64,000 bases of DNA from Delphinus delphis (Eukaryota; Chordata; Mammalia; Artiodactyla; Delphinidae): positions 9,727,958-9,791,957 of the forward strand of contig NC_082694.2 of assembly GCF_949987515.2 (NCBI RefSeq), given 5' to 3'. This document shows, in pieces, positions 34,213 to 45,435 of the stretch (its first letter is position 1; each line of letters opens with the position of its first letter). The position numbers and the translations under genes were made by a program. The notes beneath the pieces were generated by a model. The model had not been told where the DNA came from and searched no databases. It was given only the letters and a program-made list of their open reading frames with translations.

Positions 34213-36238
34213 TTTGCTTATCTTACTGTGTTTGGGGTCTCCTTTTTGCAGGCTGCAGGTTCGTAGTTCCCGTTGTTTTTGGTGTCTGTCCCCAGTGGCT
34301 AAGGTTGGTTCAGTGGGTTGTGTAGGCTTCCTGGTGGAGGGGACTAGTGCCTGTGTTCTGGTGGATGAGGCTGGATCTTGTCTTTCTGGTGGGCAGGTCC
34401 ACGTCTGGTGGTGTGTTTTCGGGTGTCTGTGGACTTATTATGATTTTAGGCAGCCTCTCCGTTAATGGGTTGTGTTGTGTTCCTGTCTTGCTAGTTGTTT
34501 GGCATAGGGTGTCCAGCACTGTAGCTTGCTGGTCGTTGAGTGAAGCTGGGTGCTGGTGCTGAGATGGAGATCTCTGTGAGATTTTCGCCGTTTGATATTA
34601 TGTGGAGCTGACAGGTCTCTTGTGGACCAGTGTCCTGATGTTGGCTCTCCCACCTCAGAGGCACAGCACTGACTCCTGGTGCAGCACCAAGAGCCTTTCA
34701 TCCACCCAGCTCAGCATAAAAGGGAGAAAAAATAGAAAGAAAGAATTAGTAGAAGAAAGAAAGAAAGAAGCGAGGGAGGGAGGGAGGAAGGAAGGAAGGA
34801 GGGAAGGAAAAAAAGAAAGAAAGAAAGAAAATAAAGTAAAATAAAATAAAGTAAGATAAAATATAATAAAGTTATTTAAATAAAAAAATAATTATTAAGG
34901 AAAAAAAATGGACGGATAGAACCCTAGGACAAATGGTGGAAGCAAAGCTATACAGACATAATCTCACACAGAAGCATACACACTCACAAAAAGAGCAAAA
35001 GGGGAAAAAATCATAAAGCTTGCTCTCAAAATCCACCTCCTCAATTTGGGATGATTCGTTGTCTGTTCATGTATTCCACAGATGCAGGGTACATCAAGTT
35101 GATTGTGGAGATTTAATCCGCTGCTTCTGAGGCTGCTGGGAGAGATTTCCCTTCCTCTTCTTTGTTCTCACGGCTCCCAGGGGCTCAGCTTTGGATTTGG
35201 CCCTGCCTCTGCGTGTAGGTCGCCGGAGGGCGTCTGTTTTTCGCTCAGGCAGGACGGGGTTAAAGAAGCCGCTGATTCGAGGGCTCTGGCTCACTCAGGC
35301 CGGGGGGAGGGAGGGGCGGGGCTGCGGCGGCAGACGCCGTCGTGACGTTGCAGCAGCCTGAGGCGCGCCGTGCGTTCTCCCGGGGGAGTTGTCCCTGGAT
35401 CCCGGGACCCTGGCAGTGGCGGCCTGCACAGGCTCCCCGGAAGGGGGTGTGGATAGTGACCTGTGCTCGCACACAGGCTTCTTGGTGGCGGCAGCAGCAG
35501 CCCTAGTGTCTCAGGCCCGTCTCTGGGGTCTGTGCTGTTAGCCGCGGCTCGCGCCCGTCTCTGGAGCTCTTTTAAGCAGCTCTCTTAATGCCCTCTCCTC
35601 GCGCACCAGGAAACAAAGAGGCAAGAAAGAGTCTCTTGCCTCTTCGGCAGGTCCAGACTTTTTCCTGGATTCCCTCCCGGCCAGCCGTGGCGCACTAACC
35701 CCTTCAAGGCTGTGTTCACGCCGCCAACCCCAGTCCTCTCCCTGCGCTCCGACCGAAGCCGAGCCTCAGCTCCCAGCCCCCGCCCGCCCCGGCGGGTGAG
35801 CAGACAAGCCTCTCGGCCTGGTGAGTGCCGGTCGGCACCGACCCTCTGTGCGGGAATCTCTCTGCTCTCCCCTCCGCACCCGTTGCTGTGCTCTCCTCCG
35901 CGGCTCCGAAGCTTCCCCCCTCCGCCCCCCACAGTCTCCGCCCACGAAGGGGCTTCCTAGTATGTGGGAACCTTTCCTCCTTCACAGCTCCCTCCCACTG
36001 GTGCAGGTACCGTCCCTAACCTTTTGTTACTGTTTATTCTTTTTCCTTTTCCCTACCCAGGTACGTGGGGAGTTTCTTGCCTTTTGGGAGTTCTGAGGTC
36101 TTCTGCCAGCGTTCAGTAGGTGTTCTGTAGGAGTTGTTCCACGTGTGGATGTATTTCTGGTGTATCTGTGGGGAGGAAGGTGATCTCTGCGTCTTACTCT
36201 TCCGCCATCTTCCCGGAAGCCCCCCCCCCACCCCCCGC
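34213..36238 (-). promoter_or_regulatory. L1 5' UTR with CpG-rich internal promoter
   Basis: The leader of the full-length L1. A purine-rich block (gaaagaaag/ggaagg units on the plus strand, 34735-34860) lies near ORF1. A CpG-rich zone (about 35100-35960) holds many cg steps, including ccggggggagggagggg at 35300 and gccgcggctcgcgcccg at 35540. The start carries a YY1-type motif (36201-36213) and a C-run (36219-36236). In L1s this leader is the internal polymerase II promoter. The CpG content suggests that the copy is not very old, or that its CpGs have been protected from decay. Confidence 0.75.
34735..34850. repeat. Purine-rich (GAAA/GGAA)n tract
   Basis: Runs of agaaagaaag, gggagggagg, aaggaaggaa and then taaaataaaa. 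It lies inside the L1 5' UTR and may be a hypervariable tract of this subfamily. Confidence 0.85.
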
Positions 36239-36855
36239 CTTTGTCTGGTTTTAGTGTAAGGGTAATACAAGCTTCATAAAACAAATTGGGATATGTTCCC
36301 TCCTCTTCCACTTCCCAGCATAAATTGTGTAGAACTGGTGTAAAATCTCTAACCTTATGGTAGAATTTGGGGGGGACTAGTTTTTTCTTTGGAGGGAAAA
36401 TTTTAAATTATTAATTCAATTTCATAATATTTATAGAGCTATTCAGTTGAGTTATTTCATAAATGTGAGTTGTGGTAGTTCGTTTTTGAGGACTTCTCAC
36501 ATTTTATCAAATTTTTGTGGGTAGAGTTGTTTGTAGTATTCTCTTATTATTATTTTAATAGGTAGAGGGTCTGTAATGATATCCACTGTTTCCTTTCTGA
36601 TAATGGTAGTTTCTGTCTTAGCTCTTTTTTTCCTCTTGTCAGTCTTGCCAGAGGTTTTACATTTTATCGATCTTTTCAAAGAAACAGCTCTATTTCCTTG
36701 CTTTTCTCTATTTTTTTCTATTTTATTTTCATTGATTTCTGCTCTGATCTTTATTACTTCCTTCCTTCTATTTGCTTCAGGTTTATCTTATTTTGCTAGG
36801 TTCTTGAGGTGGGAGCTTAGATTGTTGATTGGAGGCATTTCGTCTTTTGTATTCA

Positions 36856-36903
<48 letters not shown>

Positions 36904-39156
36904 GGTACACGGGCCTCTCACTGTTGTGGCCTCTCCCGCTGCGGAGCACAGGCTCCGGACGTGCAGGCTCAGCGGCCGTGGCTCATGGGCCCAGCTGCTC
37001 CATGGCATGTGGGATCTTCCCGGACCGGGGCCTGAACCCGTGTCCCCTGCATCGGCAGGTGGACTCTCAACCACTGCGCCACCAGGGAAGCCCGAGTGTA
37101 TCTCTTTTTATAGCTTTTTTTCGGTAGCCGATTTAGATGTTATATTATTCATACATAAATTGTCACAGTGTCCTATTCTCACTTTACCAGTTGAGTGAAG
37201 CATAGAAATTTATTTCCCTTTATGGCCCTTTGCTCTCTCCCACTAACAATACAATGTTCTCCAGTATTTCCTTTACGTACATTTAGACCACATCAGATAG
37301 TGCTCCAATTTTTGTTTCTGCCATCAAACAGAATTTAGGAAAATCGAGAAGAGAGGGAGAATATATTATATTTTTTCTGTGCTCTTTCTTCCTGCTTTTC
37401 CAAGGTTCTTTTTTTCATTATTCCTTTCTGTTTAGAGAACTTACTTTATTCATTATTTTAGGTTAGCTCTACTGGCAACAAATTTCTTCAGTTTTTCTTC
37501 ATCTGAAAGTGTCCTTGATTTCCTCTTCATTTTTAAAGAAAATTTTCACTGGATATAGGATTCTGGGTTAACAATTCTTTTCTTTCAGTACTTGAAAAAT
37601 ATTGTGCCGCTTCCTTCTGGCCACCATATTGTCATTCAGATTGGTTTCCCCCCATAGATAACATGTTTCTTTCTGGATGCTTTTAAGACTTTTTTTCTTT
37701 CTCTTTGATTTTCACACTTTGACAGTACTGTGTCCTGGATGGATTTCTTTATGTTAATTCTATTTAGGGTTTGCTCAGCTTCCTTAATCTGTAGTTTTAC
37801 ATCTCTCAACAAATTTGAGAGTTTTCAGCCATTATTTCTTCCAGGAATATTTTAGCCTTGCTCTCTTTCTCCTCTCATTCTGGGAATCCAGTGAAATAGC
37901 ATTAAATTTTAGGTTACAATCCCACAGACTCCAGAGGCTGTGTTGATCGTTTTCAGCTATCTCATCTTTGTTGCTCAGACTGAGTAATTTCTGTTGTTCT
38001 ATCTTCACGTCCACATATTCTTTCCTCCATTTCATCCATTTTGATGTTGAGCCTATCTATTACATGTTTGGTTATTGTACTTTTCACTTATAAAACTTCC
38101 ATTTGACTTTTCTTTATATCTTCTGTTTCTTTGCTGAGAATTTCTACTTTTTCATTTGCTTCAGGCATTTTCATAACTGCTCACTGAGGTATTTTATCAC
38201 AGCTGCTTTAAAATCTTTATCAGATAACTCTAACATCTCTGTCACCTTGGTGTTAGCATCTATTGTATTTTTTTACTCAGTTTGAGACCTTTCTGGTTCT
38301 TGACACAATGATGAGTGATTTTTTTTATTGACGCCTGGACATTTTTAGTATTGTTATGAGACTCTGGTTCTTATTCAATCCTTCTGTTTTAGTTGGCTTC
38401 TTTTGACACTACTCCAGCAGAAGTGAGGTTGCCACCTTCTTTCTGCAGGGCAGGGTAGAGTCCAGGTTCACCATTTGGCCTCCTTTGACACTCAAGGGTG
38501 ATGGGGCTCTTCATTACTACTGCGTGGGGGTGAAAATTCTGGCTCCTCACTAGGCTGTACCTCCCTGTCTGGGAGAAGTCGGAGTTTGTCATTTACTGCT
38601 CCCCACTGACACCATCTGGGAGTGGCCTAGTTATTGCCGGGCAATAGCAAATATCCTGATTCTTCACTAGGCTTCTGAAACACTACTTGGGTGATTGGGG
38701 CATTTCTTTACACCTGGTAAGGGTGGAGGTCTAGGCTTCCTACTCAGCCTTTGCTGGAATAGGTGGGAGTGGGGCCACAGGCTTTTCTGTAGTATTTAGC
38801 TGGAGGAGAGCAGTTATTGTCTAACAGTTTCCCGTCTTGTAGGTGGTCCCTTTCCTGATCCTTTGGCTAAAAGAGCAGGCTCTGTTGAGGCTTTTTTTTT
38901 TGTCTGCACCATTGGCATTTCCAGGCTTCCATCATCTTCTACTCTAAGTCTGGAATGTAAAAGGTCAAAAAAAAAAAAATCTGGGGAACTCACCACCATG
39001 TCATTTCTTGGATCCTGAAGCCCAGGCTAGTCTGCCTTCTCCTCTCCACCCTTCAGAGTCTCCTTATGTTTATTTTGTATACAATGTCAATGGCTTTCAG
39101 ATATACTTAGTGGGAGGAATAGGTAAATTGCACCTACTCTATCTTCCCGGAAGTCC
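36239..39156 (-). mobile_element. Old L1, ORF2/ORF1 and 5' end (right part)
   Basis: It resumes the ORF2 text cut at 29052 (ttttagtgtaagggtaatac), then passes leftover ORF2 frames (36497-36679 minus), ORF1-like text (37500-38060: 'atttcctcttcatttttaaa', 'ttctgggttaacaattctt') and a long leader. It ends near 39156 with 'atcttcccggaagtcc', the complement of an L1 5' start (compare the young copy's end near 36205-36220). The old element therefore also reached its 5' end. A SINE sits inside at 36871-37093. Confidence 0.75.
36871..37093 (-). mobile_element. Cetacean-type SINE, short-body form
   Basis: A T-run of about 31 follows an ATATAT tract, then 'gcggtacacgggcctctcac', the complement of the 'ctctcccgctgcggagcac' body, the B box and the 'ccaccagggaagccc' start. 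It carries the 'gcagctgggcccatgagcc' body variant rather than the 'ccacaactactga' body. It lies inside the old L1. Confidence 0.92.
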
Positions 39157-39159
39157 ACT

Positions 39160-39530
39160 GATGTATCTTTAAGACTTATTTTGGAAGTTTTTCTTATATG
39201 GATAAAAGGAATAGAGACTCTCGCTTTCTTTAAGCCCCTGTTGCCTTGCGAAGGCCTTTTCAATGGTCATCCAATTAGAGCAGAGCCTGTCTGACCGTCA
39301 GTTCCCAAAAGTAAACCTGAGGCGGGGATTTAGGTGAAAGGGATGTATTAGGAAGTAAATAACCAGTAGGGGAGTGAGGAAGTGGGACTGGGAAATGAAG
39401 GAAGCCAACAAGGGTGCATTACCCACAGAGTAACGTTAGCTTGAGCTCTCAGTGAGCAGTGGAGATGGTGCATGAGTCCCCTCTGTGTTTTCCTAATCAG
39501 AGGCAAGGGCAGGGACAGCTTCACGGGAGT
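39160..39530. other. Unique sequence
   Basis: No gene or repeat recognised; purine-rich between 39300 and 39420. Confidence 0.3.
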
Positions 39531-39534
39531 CCAC

Positions 39535-39680
39535 GGTCATACAGGGCTCCACACTCGGAAGGGCCCCATACTTAGTTTAGTGTTCTGCTCCCATAATTTT
39601 GAAATTCTTAATAATTTCTTAACAAGGGGCCCTACATTTTCGTTTTGCACTGGGACCTACAAATTATATAGTCAGGTGGT
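39535..39680. repeat. Unnamed dispersed repeat, copy 1
   Basis: The block 'gaagggccccatacttag', 'ttgaaattcttaataatttc' and 'aacaaggggccctacatttt' followed by 'cgttttgcactgggacc' recurs in diverged form at 41668-41745 and 42350-42410. I recognise the phrase as an old dispersed repeat but cannot name the family. Confidence 0.5.
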
Positions 39681-39751
39681 GGAATATTTATACCTACTTC
39701 CATTGGAGGGACGTAAATTCCTAGACATTCTGGGTTCTTCTTTAGCTCAGG

Positions 39752-40179
39752 GTTGCTGGGTTGCACAGTATCTCCCCAAAATGCACATCTACCAGAACCT
39801 CACAGTTTTATTTGAAGATAGGATCTTTGCAGATATAATCAGTTAAAATGAGATCATACTGGATTAGGGGGGCCTTAATCCAATGACTGGTATCCTTGTA
39901 AGAAGTGAAAACAGATACACACACACATGCACACATGCACACACACAGGGGAGAATGTCATGTGAAGACAGAAGCAGAAGTAGGAGTGAACACCGAGGGT
40001 CACCAGCAGCCCACCAGAAGCTAGGACATGCGTGGAGCAGTTTCTCCTGCAGAGTCTCCAAAAGGAACGAACCCTGCTAACACTTTGATTTTGGACTTTC
40101 AAACTCTTTAACTGGGAGAGAATAAATTTCTGTTGTCTTAAGCCATCCAATTTATTACAGCCCTTAGAAACTAGTACAC
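39752..40179 (+). mobile_element. MLT1-type MaLR LTR
   Basis: The text runs 'cacagtatctccccaaaat', 'ggatctttgcagatataatc', 'gttaaaatgagatcatact', 'aatccaatgactggtatcct', 'tgattttggactttcaaac', 'gagaataaatttctgttgtc' and 'tagaaactagtacacc', the sense order of an MLT1 LTR. A CA-rich tract (39918-39948) lies within. 5' TG and 3' CA ends are degraded. Confidence 0.82.
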
Positions 40180-41000
40180 CAGGCAAGGGAAACTCCAGGT
40201 CTTGGCCGTTGGGAGTGAAGGCACACCTGGACCATCCTGCAAAAAACTGACAAAGGATCTGAGGGGCAGGGCAGAGCCTTGCTAGGGCCAGGCCCTCTGG
40301 CCTTGGCCTTTCATTTAACCAAACCAACCTCTCCTCTCTACAATGAGCATGTGGCCTAATGACCCAGCCAAGGAGGAGCCATTCAGACAATAGGGGTGTG
40401 GGGCTCCGGTGAACCAGAGAGGCTGACCCCACTTAATTGCATTTGCATTCAAATTTTACAAAACCAAGCAATCGCAACCAAACATGGCCTGTCAGAGGGC
40501 CAAATTCAGCAGCTTCTGTGCCTGGAAATTGCGCTTCTGGCCCAGCAAATCGTGTGACAGCTGTTCCTCTGGAGTGAAGATTCTTCTATCCCCAAGGCAA
40601 GCCAGCTTTATTCACAACTCTATTGTTCAGTGTTCTCAGCTATTCATAAATATCTCCCCCAATGGCTCTAAGGGTTCTGAAATGCCTAGCTGACTTACTT
40701 CTTGGGTTAAGATATTAACGTTTTTTGCTTTATTGCAAATATCGTTAATGTCTCGGTCTACTGAAGCAATGGAAAAATAATTCGAATTGTCAGTACATTA
40801 CCACATAATCTCTCTGAAGACCTTGCAGAGCCTTAAGCATGTAGGATGCTAGGCAGGTACATTTTGATGAGAATCAGGAGAGCGTGAACCATAGGCCACT
40901 GCCAGGGAGTGTAGTCCAGGCTGAGTGACACTGAACAAGATGGCAGGCAGCAGGGGAAGGAGTGTGCTACGAGTTGGAGGGGAGGTTACATAGATAAATA
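40180..41000. other. Unique sequence, no gene seen
   Basis: A plus-strand frame at 40484-40693 has no domain. No repeat recognised. Confidence 0.3.
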
Positions 41001-41008
41001 AAAAGGAG

Positions 41009-41216
41009 GGCTTCCCTGGTGGCTCAGTGGTTGAGAGTCCGCCTGCCGATGCAGCGGACATGGGTTCATGCCCCGGTCCGGGAAGATCCCACATGCCGCG
41101 GAGCGGCTGGGCCTGTGAGCCATGGCCGCTGAGCCTGCGTGTCCAGAGCCTGTGCTCCGCAATGGGAGAGGCCACAACGGTGAGAGGCCCGCGTACTGCA
41201 AAAAGAAAAAAAAAAA
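41009..41216 (+). mobile_element. Cetacean-type SINE, short-body form, with TSD
   Basis: It opens ggcttccctggtggctc and has the 'cggagcggctgggcctgtg' body, the 'gagaggccacaacggtgag' end and an A-tail of about 20. The 8-base repeat aaaaggag flanks it (41001-41008 and 41217-41224). Confidence 0.93.
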
Positions 41217-41667
41217 AAAAAAGGAGACCTGGAAGATAAACAGCCTTGAATCAAAATATTGCACGTGGCTGGCACTGCCCTCAGAAATGACTCAGGGATC
41301 ATGGGCACAAAGAATTTTTCTCCCAATTTTAGGCATTTTGCTTGATGCCAGAGGCTCAAAAATAATACAACCATAAGTGTAAACATATATGTTTTCTTCT
41401 TATTTCATTTCACCCTCACAGCATTTCTGAAAGGAAGCTATTTACACGGTGTAGATGAGGAGAATTCAATTCATGAAGATTGAGTTTTCCAAGGAGCAAG
41501 GAGGAACGCCATCGTCAACCCAGCTCCTTTCCAAAACCTTATGCAGGGGTTCCTGGCACATGGAGATAAATCCTGCCAGTGGGAGATTGGACAGAAGTGA
41601 TAAAGGGTAAGTGGCAATCTAGGTCGGCTGCATAGACCTGTGACCAGTGTGTGACCACACAGCGCCA

Positions 41668-41745
41668 CAGGCTCAGAAGGGGGCCCCGTGCTTGGGGCTT
41701 AGTGTTCTGTGGTTGCCATCTTGAAACTCTTAATGATTTGATCTT
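41668..41745. repeat. Unnamed dispersed repeat, copy 2 (left half)
   Basis: The text 'agaagggggccccgtgctt', 'gttgccatcttgaaactctt' and 'aatgatttgatctttg' matches 39550-39625. The right half of the same unit appears at 42350-42410, beyond a stretch that contains a SINE. Confidence 0.5.
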
Positions 41746-42060
41746 TGAATTTGTGTTTTGTGGCTAAAGTCCAATGGAACAATGGAATGCATGCCAGGGG
41801 CTTGGAGGCTCTGCTCACATGTAGTCCCACCTCCTGCTGCCTACCAGCTACCCAGAGCTCAGTTGCTCATCCCCCATCCCTGCCCAGCAGCCACTACTGC
41901 CCTCTACCCCTGCTGGGGGCTGGGCTTGGACTCAGAGAAGGTCGAGGTCAATCACACTTGTCCGTGACTGAATTGTAGGTTGGGGTGCTAGGCATCTGGG
42001 AGGGTCTGCACTTGCCCCATGACAATTCCCATGCATGACGTACATTAAAAAGAGAAATAA

Positions 42061-42270
42061 GGGCTTCCCTGGTGGCACAGTGGTTGAGAGTCCGCCTGCC
42101 GATGCAGGGGACACGGGTTCATGCCCCGGTCTGGGAAGATCCCACATGCCGCGGAGCGGCTGGGCCTGTGAGCCATGGCCGCTGGGCCTGTGCGTCCGGA
42201 GCCTGTGCTCTGCAACGGGAGAGGCCACAACAGTGAGAGGCCCATGTACCGCAAAAAAAAAAAAAAAAAA
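42061..42270 (+). mobile_element. Cetacean-type SINE, short-body form
   Basis: It starts gggcttccctggtggcac, with body 'cggagcggctgggcctgtg' and an A-tail of about 20 at its end. The flanks aaaagagaaat (42048-42058) and aaaagagagaat (about 42268) look like an imperfect TSD. Confidence 0.92.
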
Positions 42271-42349
42271 AAGAGAGAATTTAAAAACACCTTATCAGGT
42301 CGAGAGAATATAGAGACCACAAAAGAAAAGAAAAATCCCTTTCCTCCTA

Positions 42350-42410
42350 GTAAACAAAGGGGTCCACATTTTCATCTTGCACTGGGCCCCGCACATGATG
42401 TAGCCAGTCT
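42350..42410. repeat. Unnamed dispersed repeat, copy 2 (right half)
   Basis: The text 'aaacaaaggggtccacattt' followed by 'tcatcttgcactgggccc' matches 39627-39660. Confidence 0.5.
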
Positions 42411-42429
42411 TGACAGCAACGTCCCAACA

Positions 42430-43530
42430 TAATTGTGTATATAGGCCACTTGCTCAGGCAAGGAGCCCCTGAGCAACTTGCTGGCGCACTTAACACAAGC
42501 TCCAACACACTTAAGACATATCTGTAATACTAATAGTAGTGTCCCAGGGACAAACAGTCTGTCCACACCACTCTCAACACCCTCCAGTCTTTGACCCGCT
42601 CTGCAGCTCAGAACTATGCAAACCAGCTACGGACTCTCTCACGTAGAGCCTCAGCTCAGCCTTTCCTGTGAAGGAGCTGTAACACATACTCTTAAATTTG
42701 TGATATTCTATATATGAATAAATTATGTTAATTTTGTTCACTGCTAAACTCCTTCAGTAGACTCACTGGGAGGAACATAACAAGTAGTCCTGAGCACATC
42801 TCTTAACCCTGGCCTTCTATGGAAACGTGGAGGAGATGCCCAAGTTCTTACCTTCTGCTGGCTTTTGACCCTTGACTTCCACAGATCAAGGCTGCAGCGT
42901 TACCCCCCTATGCCTGAGGATGTGCAAGCCTTTTCAGATTAAACACTGTTGCTGTTCAAAGTGGGGCTTTTTTTTTTTGCTCCAAGTCTACCATGATCTC
43001 TCCTGTGGTCTCTCCACTTACTTGTGTTGCTCCGGGGATATTCAGCCCTGCTCTTGTTGCTGCGTCCAGCACCAGCTGACCGGTAGGACAAGCTCCTCCT
43101 GGGCCTGCTCCAGGACAGCTGGCAGGAACAGAGGCGATGCACTTGAGCCCTGTAGCCTGGGCACGGAAGGGAAGCAGGTGAGCCGGGCAGGGGCAGCTGG
43201 GGTAAGGGGGTTCTGCTGCCCCGTGACCGGCAGACCTCGGGGCACAGAGAGCAGCAGGATGCACCCAAAGGACAGCCGTAGGCTTCCTTATGCCTGGCCA
43301 TTTGCAGTCCGTGGAGGGGCATAAAGAATATGCTTGTGACTGTGTTCGCAGAAAAAATTAAGGCACAAATGAAGAGCCTGCCTCTGTGGGGACCCCGAAG
43401 TGACCGGAGGCTGCACCCACAGCTAAGCTCACAATGGCTACAGTCCTCCGGGTCCCTAGCAAATGAGCTCAGACAACTTAAGATACTTGCTTAACCCACT
43501 TCCTCAAGTCACAATAAAGCAAACGCTCCG
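42430..43530. other. Unassigned, with a GC-richer open block at 42870-43325
   Basis: Frames of 150 codons (42872-43324 plus), 127 and 102 codons (42939-43322 and 42956-43264 minus) overlap across one GC-richer block. Cys, Ser, Pro and Arg are abundant in all of them, as random open GC-rich DNA would give. No domain is seen. A decayed repeat or a non-coding exon are possible. Confidence 0.3.
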
Positions 43531-43539
43531 ATGGGACTA

Positions 43540-43715
43540 ATGCAGATGGGTATGAGGGACTTTACTGGGGTGATGCAAATCTTCTAAAATTGAATTGTGG
43601 TAATGGTTGCACAACTCTGTACCTTTGCTAAAAGGCATTGAATTGTACACTTAAATAGGTGACTTTTATGATACATAAATTATACCTTGATAAAGCTCTT
43701 TAAAGAAAAAAAGAG
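43540..43715 (+). mobile_element. Old L1 3' end
   Basis: The text 'ttgaattgtggtaatggttg', 'cacaactctgtacctttgc' and 'gaattgtacacttaaatagg' is the classic sense 3' UTR of old mammalian L1s, followed by 'cataaattataccttgataa' and an A-rich end. Confidence 0.8.
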
Positions 43716-43789
43716 AAACATATACATTCTCATTCCCTTGAGAATTCCTGTCCATTCAGATCCCAGCTCCAGATTGCATTTATGTTCTT

Positions 43790-44090
43790 GTTTTTGAATC
43801 AATTTTTTGGAGGTATAATTTGCATATAAATAGATGTATAGCCTGATGAGTTTTGACAAGTGTACATATCTGTGTAATCACTGTCACAATCATGATATAG
43901 CACATTTCTGTTCTCCCAAAAAGTTCCCTCTGACTGACTCACTGCAGTCAGTTCAGCCGCAGCCTCAGGCCAACACTGATCTGTTTTTTGTCAGTGTAGA
44001 TTAGTTTCAAGTCTTCTAGAATTTCATATATACGTACTCTTTCGTGCCTGGCTTCTTTTGCTCAACGTAATGTTTTTGAGAATCATCCTT
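43790..44090 (-). mobile_element. Old L1 3' end
   Basis: The plus strand reads 'ggaggtataatttgcatata', 'ttttgacaagtgtacatatc' and 'gtaatcactgtcacaatcat', then 'agtcttctagaatttcat' and 'gcctggcttcttttgctcaa', the complement of an old L1 3' UTR. It lies tail to tail with the old L1 end at 43540-43715. Confidence 0.7.
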
Positions 44091-45430
44091 TGCCCCTCTT
44101 TAAAAACCAAACAAAATAAACTTGTGTTGGTGGTTTCTTTAAAGTGAGACAGCATCTCTTTGATGTCTCTTTGATAAGAACAAGTTTTCTGAACTAAGAA
44201 ACAACTTTCCTTCATTAGCCTAAGGCTCCTAGCTGATAATATTTTCCTTAGTACTGAGTTCGGAAGAGAAAATTTCACTTCTAATTTAGAATGAATTTTT
44301 ATATTATCTCTGTTCAATTTTTTAAAAAGTGAAAGAGAAAAAGGGTCAGGTTGGAGGGAAAGAAACACACTAAGACAAAAGTATTTTAAACTAAAACACC
44401 TCCCTAAAGATATCACACATTTAAAGCTTTCAAGCTAGGTGAGTAATTCCTCAGGAAAGGCAGAATGTTTCATGTTATGGCATGTAGTAGACACTCAAGT
44501 CACTGTTGAAAGATTGAATGAATTTGAAAAAATTTATAGTACTCACAGGAACAGACAGTGTCTCTCCAAACTCGCCTAAATCGCTGAATGAAGCAGTCCG
44601 TGTGAAATCTGCCTTTCATCGTGGGCAAGTTTTGCTCACAAGATAGCAAGCGGTCACTTTGAAGATGCAGAGTGACTTTTAAAAATAGCCGAACCAAATG
44701 GAACAAAATGTGGGTGTTGGCTGCGTAGAAGGAGTGTGCTGTGTCGAAAGTGAGGCCACGAGCTGTTATTGAAGCCAAAGGGTTGACCTCAAATGGTTTA
44801 AGCCACTTGGGGAAGGAGATGAGACCATGAGAATGAGCAGAAGTGGGGTCCAGGCAGAGCGCACAGACCCCCATCTCTGCCTCCCACCAGAGAAGAAAAT
44901 CGCTCCATTGATACTGTCCAAAGAGGTCAGGTGTTTCTCTGCGCTGTACCCTAACAACACAGCCCATCTCCAGAAGTTTCCAAGAATGTGCTCCCAGAAG
45001 TCTGTTTCCATAACTAGCCCATATACTGGCATCTGAAGCCTCTGCTTGGGCTTCCCTCTCCCTGCCATTCTAACTAATTGTATCAATTTTTTTAAGTGTT
45101 TCAACTTAGAAGAGCACCTGGGAATCTAAACTAGCTGCTTTGTTTGCTTTCTTTGTTCCCTGCTGTTCCCAGCTTCCATTAGGGATCATCTTCCTTGGAC
45201 AATCTAACTGTTGTCTTTGATTCACTTTGGGTCACCCAGATTCCACAGCCTCCTTATTCCTTTTCCCATGACCACTTGGAACTACCACCTCACTGGCTCA
45301 TCCCATATCAACTCCAGGCCCAATCCCTGCTGGCAGCAAGGGCGGAAATGTTTTCCACCTACGTGAGTTTACACAGGCACTTTCTACCCAAAGAGCCTTT
45401 ACCCAATGCAGGACCTGCTCCTGTTTTTCC
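44091..45430. other. Unique sequence with no recognised gene
   Basis: An L2-like 3' trace may lie at 44470-44525 (gcatgtagtagacactcaag). Frames at 44024-44416 and 44500-45104 (minus) and 45195-45542 (plus) have no recognisable domain. Confidence 0.3.
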
Positions 45431-45435
45431 CCGGG

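Larger units (their letters stand above)
29067..36238 (-). mobile_element. L1: Full-length L1 (7.2 kb) with 14-bp TSD
   Basis: This is an almost complete autonomous-type LINE-1 on the minus strand: 5' UTR (about 34213-36238), ORF1 (33319-34212), ORF2 (29442-33260), 3' UTR and a 15-base T-run tail (29067-29081). The 14-base repeat ctttgtctggtttt flanks it at 29053-29066 and 36239-36252. The 5' end carries a YY1-type motif (complement of tccgccatcttcc at 36201-36213), which in human L1 directs the transcription start. It is inserted, in the same orientation, into an older L1. Nonsense codons and frameshifts in ORF2 and a stop in ORF1 make self-mobility unlikely. Confidence 0.95.

Noticed and set aside
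33809..34465. 218-codon plus-strand frame
   Set aside because: Antisense to L1 ORF1 and the adjoining leader; the hydrophobic, Phe/Ser-rich translation is the usual shadow of a coiled-coil coding strand.
36576..37127. 183-codon plus-strand frame rich in Phe and Ile
   Set aside because: Runs antisense to old L1 sequence and through the T-run and body of the SINE at 36871-37093; not a membrane protein gene.
42872..43324. Possible retroviral dUTPase or protease remnant on the minus strand
   Set aside because: A few residues (GLNIPG...TTGEIMVDLEQ) recalled retroviral text, but the motif order does not fit and no flanking LTR or pol sequence supports it.
44766..45104. 112-codon minus-strand frame with an overlapping plus-strand frame
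   Set aside because: No recognisable domain or repeat, no splice evidence; both strands open at once suggests chance.
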